DNA of 64,000 nt from Gloeocapsa sp. PCC 7428 (GCF_000317555.1 NC_019745.1:186001-250000), one strand, 5' to 3'; shown: positions 29,009 through 39,088, counted from the stretch's first letter. Made by a program: numbers and translations. Notes: generated by a model not told the origin, from the letters alone.

Positions 29009-31552
29009 TCAAAATGTCCAGGAAACAGTTCCCTCAACAGTAAATGGCGTGCCAGGAAAAACCCGATTTCGATTAAAAGCACCCTCAAAATAGTCCACAT
29101 TAAAGAGGTTTTTGAAATTCAGCGCCGCACGCAAACCGTTTCTTTCATAAAAAATAGCCGCATCAGTTGTTAAGTAGCTGGGAAGCTCAAATGTATTCGC
29201 CGCATCTCCAGCGCGATCGCCTACAAAAAACAGCCCCAAACCAAATCCTAAACCTTGCAACTCGCCTTGTTGAATTTCATAAGTTGTCCATAAGCTCGCT
29301 GCATGAGGAGTTGTCCGTTGTATGCGATTACCGACGGGAATTACATTATCTTCCGTAACGCGGGCATCGTTATAAGCATAACTCGCAAACACATTCCATC
29401 CTGGCAGTATTTCACCAGCAAGGCTAAGCTCGATTCCTTGGCTGCGCTGTTCTCCTGTTTGTACTGAGAAACCTAAATTATCGGGATCTTCAGTTAATAC
29501 ATTTGATTGGGTGATGTCATACAAAGCAAGTGTCGTCGAAAGTCTGTCATTCAAATCGGCTTTGACTCCGACTTCAAACTGCGTACCCCGTGTTGGTTCA
29601 AAGGTGCTATTGTCAAAAGCCCTACCAATTGCAGGCTGAAATGAGCGGCTGTAGTTGGCATAAAGTGAAATCGGTAGAGTGGGCTGATAGACGATTCCCA
29701 CACGCGGACTAAAGGCGCTTCCCGATTGACTTGTTTCTGTGTTAGCGATGATATTTTCGTTGGTTTGGCTGAAGAGATCAAATCGACCGCTGACGAGCAA
29801 TTTCAAGTTATCTGCGATCGCCACCTGATCTTGCAACAAGATGCCAAGCTCATCTGTTGTGGAATAGGTATCATATTCAGACCCTGGTATAATCGCTCCT
29901 GGCAGCTGACCGTAGATGGGATTGAACAAGTCAAGGGGCGCAATTTCTCTTTCTAGACCGCTAGAATCTCCCGTTTGTCTACCTAAATCAATCCCGAATA
30001 ATAACTGATGTTGAATTGCTCCAGTTGCAAACCTACCAATAACATTAGTTGAAAGCCGATAGTCGCGCTGGTCGTAGGCTTCATTAAGATATACTCTCTC
30101 TAGAGTACGATTATCAGGTAAAAGCCCAATAGGAAAAGTACCGCCATTCGGATCGGTATAAGTAGAATAATACCTACTGTATTGAAAAGCATTCCTTAAT
30201 GACCAATCTTCACTGAAATTATGCTCTAATGTATACCCAACTCTAGAACCCTCAGCGTAGAGGATACCTTCATTCACGTTCCGATTATTGGGGATTCTGC
30301 CATTCGGGTTAGGAAGTACAGTTCCAACTGCTGGTAAGCCAAAAGTCGTTCTTTCTAAGTCTAGGTCTTTGTAAATGCCTTCAATCGTTAAATTTGTATT
30401 TTCACCTAGTGCGATACTCACAGATGGAGCAATGACAAAGTTTTGAGTTCTACTCAGGTCAAGAAAAAACTCTTGGTCGCGGTAAGATGCATTGAGTCGA
30501 TACAACACTCTCCCAGCATCGTCTAATGGTCCAGATAGATCCACTTCACCACGGTAAAAGTTAAAACTACCCGCAGTTGCTTCAACGAAGTAAAAAGGAT
30601 CGCGCAGCGGCTGCTTTGTGGCAAAATTAACCGTCCCGCCTGGAGATGATGAACCAAATAAAATAGCGTTTGGACCTTGGAGGACTTCAATTCTTTCAAT
30701 TCCCGTCAGTTCAGGTCCAACGTTGGAAGATAACGAGTCTTTGAAACCATTCAATGTTGGTGAGGTAAAAAATCCCCGAACTTGTATTCGTAATGTATCA
30801 AAGTTAGCTGGCGCAGAGTTGCGGACACTAGGTGCATTCAGCAGCGCACGCACAATATCCGCATTTTGATCGCGCAGCACTTCTTGCGGAATAATCTGAA
30901 TCGATTGCGGAATGTCGCGTAAAGGTGTATCGGTTCGCGTTACGGTTGCAGTATTCGGTACTCGATAGCCATCTTGCTCACCTGTCACTAAAATTTCAAT
31001 TAATTCATCATCTTCAGCGGGTGTTTGCGGCTGTTGTGCAGCAGATGCAGCCGTGACAATCCCAAAAACTAAGCCTTCATCGCTATCAAATAACTCAACC
31101 GTCGGTAACGCTGCTTCGCCTGTGACGGTGACTCGCACCGTATTTGCATCAAGATTCGTAACTGTTATTTCAGTAATACCCGCAGTTGGGTTTTCGGAAC
31201 GAAATGCAAAAGCATCGTTATTAGGTAAACGCAGTTGTGCATTTGAGATATCCGCAATGTAGTTATTGCCACCACTGCGATTTATGACTTGCAGTTGTTC
31301 TCCTTGAGTCGTCTCTAAAATAACTTCTACACCAGTATCAGTAGGATTTGCGCGGACTCCCGAAATCAGGACAACATTTGCAGAGATGGTTGGTGTTTGT
31401 ACCAGTAGTTGAGCGCTATTGGCGGGAAGTTTGATTTCGCTTAGTTGAGGTATCTGTGTATCCGCCCGCACTGGCGAAGGTGCAATCAACACCAAAGCTA
31501 CAATCCATAATTGCCAATTTAACCGCCCAAAAGCCACTCGAAATTTTTGCAT
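29009..31552 (-). CDS. TonB-dependent siderophore receptor with AMIN domain, module 2
   Basis: 847 residues from the ATG at 31552, chosen over an upstream GTG because an AGGTG site lies at suitable distance and a clean signal peptide (cleavage near VRAD) results. AMIN domain about residues 60-170, TonB-box-like EILVTGEQDGY (~190-200), plug with VLQGPNAILFGSSSPGGTVN, then barrel ending TVSWTF with terminal Phe. It shares its whole layout with the module 1 receptor. It sits between its AraC regulator and the binding-protein gene. Confidence 0.95.
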   Translation of the reverse strand: MQKFRVAFGRLNWQLWIVALVLIAPSPVRADTQIPQLSEIKLPANSAQLLVQTPTISANVVLISGVRANPTDTGVEVILETTQGEQLQVINRSGGNNYIADISNAQLRLPNNDAFAFRSENPTAGITEITVTNLDANTVRVTVTGEAALPTVELFDSDEGLVFGIVTAASAAQQPQTPAEDDELIEILVTGEQDGYRVPNTATVTRTDTPLRDIPQSIQIIPQEVLRDQNADIVRALLNAPSVRNSAPANFDTLRIQVRGFFTSPTLNGFKDSLSSNVGPELTGIERIEVLQGPNAILFGSSSPGGTVNFATKQPLRDPFYFVEATAGSFNFYRGEVDLSGPLDDAGRVLYRLNASYRDQEFFLDLSRTQNFVIAPSVSIALGENTNLTIEGIYKDLDLERTTFGLPAVGTVLPNPNGRIPNNRNVNEGILYAEGSRVGYTLEHNFSEDWSLRNAFQYSRYYSTYTDPNGGTFPIGLLPDNRTLERVYLNEAYDQRDYRLSTNVIGRFATGAIQHQLLFGIDLGRQTGDSSGLEREIAPLDLFNPIYGQLPGAIIPGSEYDTYSTTDELGILLQDQVAIADNLKLLVSGRFDLFSQTNENIIANTETSQSGSAFSPRVGIVYQPTLPISLYANYSRSFQPAIGRAFDNSTFEPTRGTQFEVGVKADLNDRLSTTLALYDITQSNVLTEDPDNLGFSVQTGEQRSQGIELSLAGEILPGWNVFASYAYNDARVTEDNVIPVGNRIQRTTPHAASLWTTYEIQQGELQGLGFGLGLFFVGDRAGDAANTFELPSYLTTDAAIFYERNGLRAALNFKNLFNVDYFEGAFNRNRVFPGTPFTVEGTVSWTF

Positions 31553-31651
31553 ACTACTCACACCTATGGAGAAAGATTCTCAAAAGCTCCATCAGGCTTA
31601 GATTACGAGGTTTGCTTCGTTACTGTCTATCTGTAAAACTGCATTTTTTTG

Positions 31652-32800
31652 TCACTTAAGCGGCTTTTTCCCAAATTGAAATTCTTTCGGCGAAATGCCA
31701 AATTTTGCCTTAAAAGCTTTCGCAAAATAACCGAGGTGTGAATATCCAACCGCATTCGCGACTTCTGCAACTTGCATCTTGGTTCCACCCAACATCACTT
31801 TTGCTTGTTCCATGCGATAATCGTGTAAATAGCCAAATACGGTAGTTCCAAACACTTCGCGAAAACAGTAACGCAGTTTGCGATCACCCACACCAACCGA
31901 TTGTGCTAACTCCATAAGCGATGGTGGATTTTCAGCACGACGAATTAAAATATCTCTGGCATGATAAGCTTTTTCAATATCTATCGCTCTTAAATTTGCA
32001 ACTGCTTTAATGGCTCGTTCGTGATGCAAAAACTGATTTAATTGCAGCGCTAACAACTCCAAAACTCTACTTTCTAGATACATCCGCTTCATCATTCCCT
32101 GAAACGGCGGATTAAGAATTTGCTGCAACACCCTAAACATCGCTGGCGTGATTTCCCCTACAGGATAATGAAACCTGGGTGGCGATTTTTTATTAATTAA
32201 TGCTTGTAATGGAGTTGGTAAAGATTCAAAACCTTGGCTGAATGTTTTGAACACATCAATACCGATATAAATAGATACGATGAGTAAATCTTCTTCAGCT
32301 AAAACTTGATGAATTTCGTGTAAATTTGGTAAATAAAATAAGTAACTTTTTCCTATTTGCTCAATATAATCATCAGAAATTTCTTTAATTCCTGGGGTGA
32401 TTGTTCGATAAGTTCCAGAAATATGAAATTTAGAGATCAAAGGATAGGGTACCTCGTCATGAGGACTCACATAATTTAAGTCAGCATGATGTATATGTTT
32501 TCCTATTGTCATATCTAGACCTGGGCGTAGTTCAAGACGATGAACTAAGTCTGTAGAGAATTGATTTTCGCATTGCTCGATTTCATCAAAACCATCATAA
32601 TTTAACAACAGCTTGCCATTTGTTTTAATACTTTCTTCACGCACTTGCCAATATTCTTCTGCTGATAAGATATTCACTAATAAATGACACCTATTTGCAT
32701 TAACAAGAAGATTGTAGTATTGCTTACAAGATAATTCAAGTAGTGGCTTTAAGTTGAGCGTGATGAGGCAGTTATCTAAGGTACGTGCCTGCGATCGCAT
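31652..32800 (-). CDS. AraC-family transcriptional regulator (PchR-like), iron module 2
   Basis: 382 residues from the ATG at 32800. A GTG at 32677 (NILSAEEYW follows) would give a length and N-terminus closer to its paralogue at 9431-10435 and may be the true start. The C-terminus carries the AraC double helix-turn-helix (LAQSVGVGDRKLRYCF and MQVAEVANAVGYSHLGYF). The gene lies 99 bp upstream of the receptor gene, same strand, so it probably controls receptor and binding-protein genes in response to iron or siderophore. Confidence 0.87.
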   Translation of the reverse strand: MRSQARTLDNCLITLNLKPLLELSCKQYYNLLVNANRCHLLVNILSAEEYWQVREESIKTNGKLLLNYDGFDEIEQCENQFSTDLVHRLELRPGLDMTIGKHIHHADLNYVSPHDEVPYPLISKFHISGTYRTITPGIKEISDDYIEQIGKSYLFYLPNLHEIHQVLAEEDLLIVSIYIGIDVFKTFSQGFESLPTPLQALINKKSPPRFHYPVGEITPAMFRVLQQILNPPFQGMMKRMYLESRVLELLALQLNQFLHHERAIKAVANLRAIDIEKAYHARDILIRRAENPPSLMELAQSVGVGDRKLRYCFREVFGTTVFGYLHDYRMEQAKVMLGGTKMQVAEVANAVGYSHLGYFAKAFKAKFGISPKEFQFGKKPLK

Positions 32801-32950
32801 TTGCTGTCCTATCTTGAGTAACCATTACCTTTAATGAAGATGATTGCGTCTAGAAAATTCTTTGTGTATGTTTAAGCTACAGTGACATAGTTTGCAAAAG
32901 CAGAAGTTGTGTATTTGTTACCCTATAAAATAGCTGAGATTCTATCATGT

Positions 32951-33682
32951 TCAACTAATAGAGTTTGTAACTTTGGTATATGCGTTTTGATTAAATATAG
33001 GAACACATTCGCTAACATTATAGGCAGCTGATAGCTTTACATCTTGAGCAAACCCTCTAGCAATTAATTCTTTACCAGAAATACAGCTTTCTAAACTTGA
33101 AATTAGATCGTCTTTTGTACTCTGAAAAACTGCTAAAGCGGCTTTGGCTTCAGCTGAAAATCTTCCTTGCAGGTAGTTAAGAATTGCACCAGCACCAATC
33201 ATATCTTCTACAGCTATTCGTAAACTTCCATCATTCCATCTTTCGCCAGCGGGAATAACAGAAATTCTCTTTCCATGTTTCTGAGCGAAGTTTGCTACAG
33301 CTTCACAGTTCCTCAAACAACCTGTTAAAACTTGTGCTTGCTGTTGCACAGCTAAAGTGAGAGTAGCACCATTCGGTGAGGGCAAAACAAGTCGAGTATT
33401 TGCAGGAATATTCACCAATGAAGAAGGTGATAGTGAGTAACCATTGGCGATCCGCTCATGACTAGCTAGTTGTGCGTTTACAGTTAATGCATAATCTAAT
33501 GCTGAACGGTTTTTCCATTGATAGGGAAATATTATTGCACCATTATTATTTGCAATTTCAACACAGGTGGAGAAAGAGAGAACATCGACTACAATTAATA
33601 CATCACTTGTTGGAGCAAGATTAACTATGCCTTGTTCACTCCACTCGCAACGAATATCAAATTCTGCTTGTTTAAAAAACAT
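32951..33682 (-). CDS. 2-phosphosulfolactate phosphatase (ComB)-like protein
   Basis: A 243-residue ComB-family protein (VLIVVDVLSFSTCVEIA near the N-terminus, VLPSPNGATLT, and VIPAGERWNDGSLRIAVEDMIGAGAI). In methanogens ComB makes sulfolactate for coenzyme M; in cyanobacteria the role is uncertain because coenzyme M is absent. All family motifs appear intact. It is upstream of the AraC gene by about 150 bp, with no evident link to iron. Confidence 0.85.
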   Translation of the reverse strand: MFFKQAEFDIRCEWSEQGIVNLAPTSDVLIVVDVLSFSTCVEIANNNGAIIFPYQWKNRSALDYALTVNAQLASHERIANGYSLSPSSLVNIPANTRLVLPSPNGATLTLAVQQQAQVLTGCLRNCEAVANFAQKHGKRISVIPAGERWNDGSLRIAVEDMIGAGAILNYLQGRFSAEAKAALAVFQSTKDDLISSLESCISGKELIARGFAQDVKLSAAYNVSECVPIFNQNAYTKVTNSIS

Positions 33683-34111
33683 TTTTATACTATTTCTTAA
33701 TAAAGAGAATAATCAACTTTTTAAAAATTTAATTACATCTTTTTTTAAAATGTAAAATATTTTAATTAATTTTAAATTTAATCATATAAAACGAAAAATT
33801 CTTAAAATCATAATTTTTGCCATATATTTATTGAATTAGCAAAGTTTTAATGTAAAAATATATCAATATTATCCGCTTTTTTTAGAGTTGAGGAAGTAGC
33901 TAAAAATGAAATAAATAAGTATAGCAGTTCTAAATTATTCGTGAAACTCTCTCTTTTCTCTGCGTTCTCTGTGTCTGGAGTGGTAGCCTACGGCATGCCG
34001 CTCCGCGTCTACGTCTCCAAAAAAAATCTTACAACTCAAATAGGATTGCTATAAATAGTAATGTTTAGTTCACGTTAGCTTTGAAAGCAGAATTATCAGT
34101 TAGTTTAAAAT
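33683..34111. other. AT-rich spacer with dispersed repeats
   Basis: The first part is almost pure A/T. From about 33955 it contains a CTCTGCGTTCTCTGTG-type unit, and at 33991-34000 a CGGCATGCCG palindrome within a GGTAGCC...CGTCTACG repeat. No gene seen. Confidence 0.5.
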
Positions 34112-35752
34112 ATGCGCGATCGCTTCCATTGGAATTTTTCAAAATTTGATTACCGCCGCAATAGTAAGGTTGATTGGTTTTGGATATTAGCGTTGTTGTT
34201 AGCTGCTGGGCTAGTTTACAGCATTAATCTAGGAGGATTACCTTTACGCGATTGGGATGAAGGTACTGTCGCCCAAGTTGCGCGTGAAATTTGGCGCGAT
34301 GAAGATTCATTGCGGTGGCTACATCCTACCCTCGGAGGCGCACCTTATCTCAATAAGCCACCGTTAGTCCATTGGTTAATCGCTGGGGCGTACTCGATAG
34401 GTGGTGTCAATGAGTGGACATCGCGTTTACCAGGGGCGATGCTGAGTGCAATTTCTGTACCTCTACTGTATTGCGTCGGGCGGGAAATTTTTCCCAGGCG
34501 ATCGCCTGCGATTTTTTCGGCATTAGTTTATCTCACACTGCTACCGATGGTGCGTCATGGGCGACTCGCGATGTTAGATGGCGCGGTGGTATGTTTTTTT
34601 CTGTTAATGATGTTGTGCGTATTGCGATCGCGTCGCAATCTGCGCTATTGCTTGGGCATTGGAATTGGGTTTGGGTTAATTTGCCTCACAAAAGGAATTA
34701 TTGGATTATTACTGCTGGCGATCGCGCTATTGTTTTTGTTTTGGGATACGCCGCGACTACTGACTAGCTTTTATCTTTGGCTTGGTATCTTGATAGGGGC
34801 TGTACCTGTCGTAGGGTGGTATGCGGCTCAATGGTTCGAGTACGGCAATACTTTTACCGATACAGGCATTATGACGCAATCGCTAAGCCGAATTTGGGCA
34901 AGTGTAGAAAATCACGCGGGACCACCTTGGTATTATTTACTAGAAATATTAAAGTACAGCTTTCCTTGGTTAATTTTTTTACCGCAAGGTTTACGCAAAG
35001 CATGGGAAAATCGCAACTGGAGTTGGGCAAAGCTGATTCTTATTTGGAGTGGTTTTTATCTATTAGCAATTTCAGTAATGCAAACCAAACTTCCTTGGTA
35101 CGTTTTGCCGATATATCCAGCCGTTTCTTTAGCTGTGGGAGCGCAGTTAGCCGATTATTGGCATTTATCTAAAGCATCCTATCCGCGTTCAATCATTGTC
35201 TGTTTGGGGATACTCGCGCTTGTCGCAACGCTGGGAAGTTTCTACTTTAGCCCTTGGAGTCCTGCACAAGATGGTGCAATCCAAATGATTTTAGCCGCAG
35301 TCGCAGGTACAATGATTTTGGCAAATATTCTAGCGCGGCGCGGCGATCGCCAGTTTTTAATCATTTTAATTTGGGGAATGTATGTCGCGCTTGTACTGTT
35401 TATGACCTCGCGCCACTGGGTTTGGGAACTCGTCGAAGCTTACCCAGTTAAACCCGTTGCGGCGATGATTCAAAAGGCTACACCCCCAGGACAGATCGTG
35501 TACACATCTTTTCCTTACGGTCGTCCTTCATTAAATTTTTATAGCGATCGCCAAGTTATTCCTGCTGCAACCAACGAACTTCAGCGTCAATGGCAACAAA
35601 ACCCTCAATCCTATTTTCTCTTAGATACCTCAACGCTTAAAGCTCTCCAACTTCCATCCGCACAGCACTTAGGAAGTACCCAAGGTTGGACGCTAGTTAC
35701 GAAGAATGGGAGTGTGGGAAGTGTGGGAAGTGGGCGTGTGGGAGAGATTTGA
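34112..35752 (+). CDS. ArnT/PMT-like glycosyltransferase (family 39-type), integral membrane
   Basis: A 546-residue polytopic membrane protein with about eleven hydrophobic helices. The first periplasmic loop has the acidic motif RDWDEGTVAQVAREIW and YLNKPPLVHWL, typical of ArnT/PMT-type enzymes that use a polyprenyl-phosphate sugar donor. The acceptor is unknown, perhaps lipid A, cell-wall or glycoprotein. The last ~16 codons (GSVGSVGSGRVGEI) are encoded by a GGGAGTGTGGGAA repeat, so the gene appears to read into a repeat. Confidence 0.88.
   Translation: MRDRFHWNFSKFDYRRNSKVDWFWILALLLAAGLVYSINLGGLPLRDWDEGTVAQVAREIWRDEDSLRWLHPTLGGAPYLNKPPLVHWLIAGAYSIGGVNEWTSRLPGAMLSAISVPLLYCVGREIFPRRSPAIFSALVYLTLLPMVRHGRLAMLDGAVVCFFLLMMLCVLRSRRNLRYCLGIGIGFGLICLTKGIIGLLLLAIALLFLFWDTPRLLTSFYLWLGILIGAVPVVGWYAAQWFEYGNTFTDTGIMTQSLSRIWASVENHAGPPWYYLLEILKYSFPWLIFLPQGLRKAWENRNWSWAKLILIWSGFYLLAISVMQTKLPWYVLPIYPAVSLAVGAQLADYWHLSKASYPRSIIVCLGILALVATLGSFYFSPWSPAQDGAIQMILAAVAGTMILANILARRGDRQFLIILIWGMYVALVLFMTSRHWVWELVEAYPVKPVAAMIQKATPPGQIVYTSFPYGRPSLNFYSDRQVIPAATNELQRQWQQNPQSYFLLDTSTLKALQLPSAQHLGSTQGWTLVTKNGSVGSVGSGRVGEI
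35706..35752 (+). repeat. GGGAGTGTGGGAAG repeat at the 3' end of the glycosyltransferase gene
   Basis: G/T-rich tandem units of 7-9 bp give the Gly-Ser-Val-rich C-terminus. Confidence 0.6.
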
Positions 35753-35771
35753 TGATTATTGCTCTTTAATA

Positions 35772-35803
35772 CTCTACTACTCTACTACTCGACTACCCGA
35801 CTA
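35772..35803. repeat. 8-bp tandem repeat (four units)
   Basis: Units CTCTACTA, CTCTACTA, CTCGACTA, CCCGACTA in the convergent spacer. Confidence 0.7.
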
Positions 35804-35813
35804 CCTTGCTTTC

Positions 35814-36209
35814 CTACGGAGAATCCTGTGGCGGATCGTCAACGACAATTTCTTTCGACGGCTCTTGAGGGGATTCTTGTCCTGGTTTGAGTGTTTCTAG
35901 GGTAACAACACTGATGCCTAAAAGAATTGCACTACCAATCGCGGCGATCGCTGCTGTCTTTTTAATAAAGCTAAAGTCACGTAGAATTCTTGCCCAAGGA
36001 CGACTTTGACGGCGCAGCAAGTGCGTCATTTCGACTTGTTTAGAGCTATGCGGATCGCGTACATAATGACCGCTCCAACTCACAACCAATCGTTCTTGAC
36101 AGTACGGACACGTAAAAAGTCCATTACACTTTTTAATTTGCTTGAGATTACCAGGACGCTGGCAAATTGGACAGGTAACAGAGTGGTGATCAAAGGTGTG
36201 AGTGTTCAT
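35814..36209 (-). CDS. Zinc-ribbon protein with one membrane segment
   Basis: A 131-residue protein. Two CxxC pairs (C13-C16 and C34-C37) form a likely zinc ribbon in the N-terminal 45 residues (TCPICQRPG...FTCPYCQ). A single membrane helix lies at about 85-105, and the C-terminal 25 residues are acidic and proline-rich. I know no function for this arrangement. It is convergent with the glycosyltransferase gene. Confidence 0.7.
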   Translation of the reverse strand: MNTHTFDHHSVTCPICQRPGNLKQIKKCNGLFTCPYCQERLVVSWSGHYVRDPHSSKQVEMTHLLRRQSRPWARILRDFSFIKKTAAIAAIGSAILLGISVVTLETLKPGQESPQEPSKEIVVDDPPQDSP

Positions 36210-36618
36210 AGCGCGTCAAACCAGTTCTTTTCTCGCTCTACAGCGGAGTACCATCAAATTTCTGAGGTGTATTTCCTATAGCCCCAAATCTTAGTCTGCC
36301 CATTTTTGCGATAGATAGCCATACTCAAAGTACATATATTTATGAACCTTTAAGAAGGGCTGATAATGCGGGCTTCTTGCCTACGGTGGGCGAGGAAGCT
36401 CCTCTCATATTTCTAACTTGTCACAACACTAGCGAATTCACCAACTGTGTAACTCAGCTAAATGGGGTAGAAATGAACTTTCTTGGGTAACTACAATTAT
36501 GAACCAAACCCTCGTCTACTCAAGCAGCAACCTACTTGTCGGCAGGCTAGCAGATCCATCAAAATGAAAAGTAAGAAATAAAAATTAAAGTTTTTATCAC
36601 ATTTCCCCACACTATCTA
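36210..36618. other. Spacer with a GC-rich hairpin
   Basis: No gene found. Around 36375-36405 lies an imperfect hairpin (GCTTCTTGCC / GGGCGAGGAAGC), probably a small repeat. The remaining sequence holds the promoters of the zinc-ribbon and ClC genes. Confidence 0.4.
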
Positions 36619-38589
36619 ATGACTGCCCTTTCTCCCCAATCCCCAGAGGAGGCACCAAGTCCCTCTGCTGAGTTAAGGAAGGTGATAGTACCTGCGCTGT
36701 CAACACCTTCTACGGGTTTAACTCATTTGCTGAACCGTTTTCAGCTATCTCCTGAAAGCGTTGTGCTCCTTTTAGCTGTCCTGATCGGCGGTAGCACTGG
36801 TTTAGGTGTCGTTATTTTTCATATTTTGATCGAGCAGATCCACCATCTCTTGCTACAAGATTTGATGGGAGTAATTTCGCGGTGGGGAGCTTGGACGCTA
36901 GCGTGTGTCCCCCTTTTAGGTGGGTTAGTCATCGGCTTAATGCGCGGTGCCCAGCAAGATTTTGGTCCTGGACTTTCTTCTTTAATTGCAGCAACACAAG
37001 CTAGTCATACACAAAACGTCACGCGTCAAGAATTACAACCTATTATTAAGATGCTCGCGGCAGCGGTATCGCTAGGAAGTGGGGCTTCTTTAGGACCAGA
37101 AGGACCAAGCGTTGAGATTGGTGCTAATTTTAGTTTACGGCTGGGTCAACTGCTGCAAATGTCGCAAGAACGACGCCGCTTGTTATTAGGGGCTGGCGCA
37201 GCGGCAGGTTTAGCCGCAGGGTTTAATGCTCCGATCGCAGGTGTATTTTTTGCGCTAGAAGTTGTGTTGGGAACGACGTTTGCAACTTCTGCTGTGAGTG
37301 TAGTGCTACTCGCCGCAGTCGTCGCCGCGTTAATTGCCCAAATTGGCTTGGGAGGGCAACCGGCTTTTACTTTACCAGTGTATGAAGTCCGCAGTCCGCT
37401 CGAATTTCCGCTTTATGTTGGTTTGGGCTTAGGTGCGAGTTTGGTTTCAATTACTTACACGCAATCTTTACAGCTATTACGCGCCTGCTTTCAGGGAGAA
37501 ATTCCTGGCTTCGCTTGGTTAGCAAAAATTCCCTTAGCAATTCATCCGCTTATTGGCGGTGCTTGTGTTGGTTTAGTCGCACTACAGTACCCGCAAGTTT
37601 TGGGAATTGGCTATGAGACTATCGAAGCGATGTTGCAAGATGTGGAGTTTTCTTTGCAATTACTTGTTGTGTTGTTGGTAGTCAAACTCGTCGTCACCGC
37701 AATCAGCTTGGGGAGTGGTTTAGTTGGCGGTGTCTTCGCTCCAGCAATGTTTCTTGGTGCTTCGTTAGGAGCAGCTTATGCTAAAATTCTGGCAATTTTT
37801 CCAGGCATAAGTCCCTATATGGCTGCGCCTCCTGCTTATGCGATGGTCGGTATGGCAGCGGTGCTTGCAGCAAGTGCGCGCGCGCCTTTGACCGCAATTT
37901 TACTATTATTTGAACTGACAAGAGATTATCGCATTGTGTTGCCATTGATGGCAGCAGTTGGTTTAAGTGTCTGGCTCGTTGAGAGCATGAAACCCGCTGT
38001 CGCTTCTGATACGCATTTACAGCAGTTAAACTTGAATGTCGAGACAGATCGCGAACAAGAAATTTTACAGCAAATCTCTGTCGCTGAGGCGATGCATCAG
38101 TCTCCACTGATATTATCTGCTACGCTGTCGATTTGGGAGGCAGGTGTGTCTATGACGCGCGATCGCCGCCGGAGTGCTTTAGTCATCAATGAAGCTAATC
38201 AATTAGTTGGTATCGTTACTTTAGACGATATTTCCCGCGCAATTTCCCTGGGGGAACAATCCGGAATAAGTGCTAGTAACTCAACTTTAATGCATTCCTC
38301 AAAGGCAGATGTAAGCAAACATAATTTGCCTTCATCTCAACTTATTGATATTTGCACTACCGAGCTACTTTACACTTATCCCGATGAGCTTTTATCTGAA
38401 GCTTTAGCGCGGATGGCAGCACGTGGTTTACATCAGTTACCTGTGGTTGAACGAAACAACCACGAACAGATTATCGGCTTACTCGAACGCGACCAGATTG
38501 GATTAACTTGCAATCTTGAGTTGATGCGTCAAGCACTACGACAATTACCATCGCCGAAACATGATGAATTGACGCTAACTAGTTTGTAG
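36619..38589 (+). CDS. ClC-family chloride channel/transporter with CBS pair
   Basis: A 656-residue ClC protein. The membrane part (about 45-450) has the selectivity motifs GSGASLGPEGPS and GxFAPxxFLG-like GGVFAPAMFLG. The gating glutamate is expected in GPEGP. Residues 485-640 contain two CBS domains, which usually bind adenine nucleotides. It transports chloride, either as a channel or as a Cl-/H+ exchanger. It is convergent with cyAbrB; a GAAGGAGAAT...ATTCTCCTC inverted repeat lies between them. Confidence 0.93.
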   Translation: MTALSPQSPEEAPSPSAELRKVIVPALSTPSTGLTHLLNRFQLSPESVVLLLAVLIGGSTGLGVVIFHILIEQIHHLLLQDLMGVISRWGAWTLACVPLLGGLVIGLMRGAQQDFGPGLSSLIAATQASHTQNVTRQELQPIIKMLAAAVSLGSGASLGPEGPSVEIGANFSLRLGQLLQMSQERRRLLLGAGAAAGLAAGFNAPIAGVFFALEVVLGTTFATSAVSVVLLAAVVAALIAQIGLGGQPAFTLPVYEVRSPLEFPLYVGLGLGASLVSITYTQSLQLLRACFQGEIPGFAWLAKIPLAIHPLIGGACVGLVALQYPQVLGIGYETIEAMLQDVEFSLQLLVVLLVVKLVVTAISLGSGLVGGVFAPAMFLGASLGAAYAKILAIFPGISPYMAAPPAYAMVGMAAVLAASARAPLTAILLLFELTRDYRIVLPLMAAVGLSVWLVESMKPAVASDTHLQQLNLNVETDREQEILQQISVAEAMHQSPLILSATLSIWEAGVSMTRDRRRSALVINEANQLVGIVTLDDISRAISLGEQSGISASNSTLMHSSKADVSKHNLPSSQLIDICTTELLYTYPDELLSEALARMAARGLHQLPVVERNNHEQIIGLLERDQIGLTCNLELMRQALRQLPSPKHDELTLTSL

Positions 38590-38680
38590 TAGTCAGTCAT
38601 CTTTAGTTGGGATTGAAATCGAAGGAGAATAATGGTCATTACCTTAATTCTCCTCGCACAATCATCATCACTACTGTTGC

Positions 38681-39088
38681 TTACGAGGCAACTTCGACTT
38701 CATCTAGTTCGCCGTCTTCATCAAGCTGCTTCAACCGAATATGCTTACGTCCTAACGTAATTTCAAATTCATCGCCTGGCTTCAAACCCATTTGTTTTGT
38801 ATAAGCAGAACCTATTAATAAGTTGCCATTTGACTGCACGCTAATGCGATAGCTAGCACTACGTCCGCCACGTCCATTGGCGTTTGCTGTACTATCTAAC
38901 TCAATGCCCTCTGCATCAATTAAGGCATTAAGAAATTTCATCATGTTTACGCGCTCAATGCCATTTTTTGTAACGGTGTAATAACCGCAGGCTTTAGCCT
39001 TTTCTTCTTTACTTAGGTTTTCTAGCTCCTTAACTTTTTGAAGGAGTTCTTCACCAGTTAGTGGCTCGATTTTTTTCTTTTTACTCAT
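38681..39088 (-). CDS. cyAbrB-type transcriptional regulator, probably cyAbrB2
   Basis: About 135 residues from the ATG at 39088. A cyanobacteria-specific regulator whose C-terminal half is an AbrB-like swapped-hairpin domain (SYRISVQSNGNLLIGSAYTK, MGLKPGDEFEITLGRKHIRL). The N-terminus (LTGEELLQKVKEL) and MMKFLNALIDAEGIELD fit cyAbrB2 better than cyAbrB1, as far as I recall. These proteins regulate carbon/nitrogen balance, fermentation genes and hydrogenase. An 872-bp gene-free region lies upstream, perhaps with extended regulatory sequence. Confidence 0.85.
   Translation of the reverse strand: MSKKKKIEPLTGEELLQKVKELENLSKEEKAKACGYYTVTKNGIERVNMMKFLNALIDAEGIELDSTANANGRGGRSASYRISVQSNGNLLIGSAYTKQMGLKPGDEFEITLGRKHIRLKQLDEDGELDEVEVAS

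Noticed and set aside
31562-31651. Searched for the same AraC repeat upstream of the module 2 receptor
   Set aside because: No clear match to GTCCGnnnTGAAGAGA in either strand; only a weak CTGTCTAT/CTGTAAAA resemblance, so I do not list a site.
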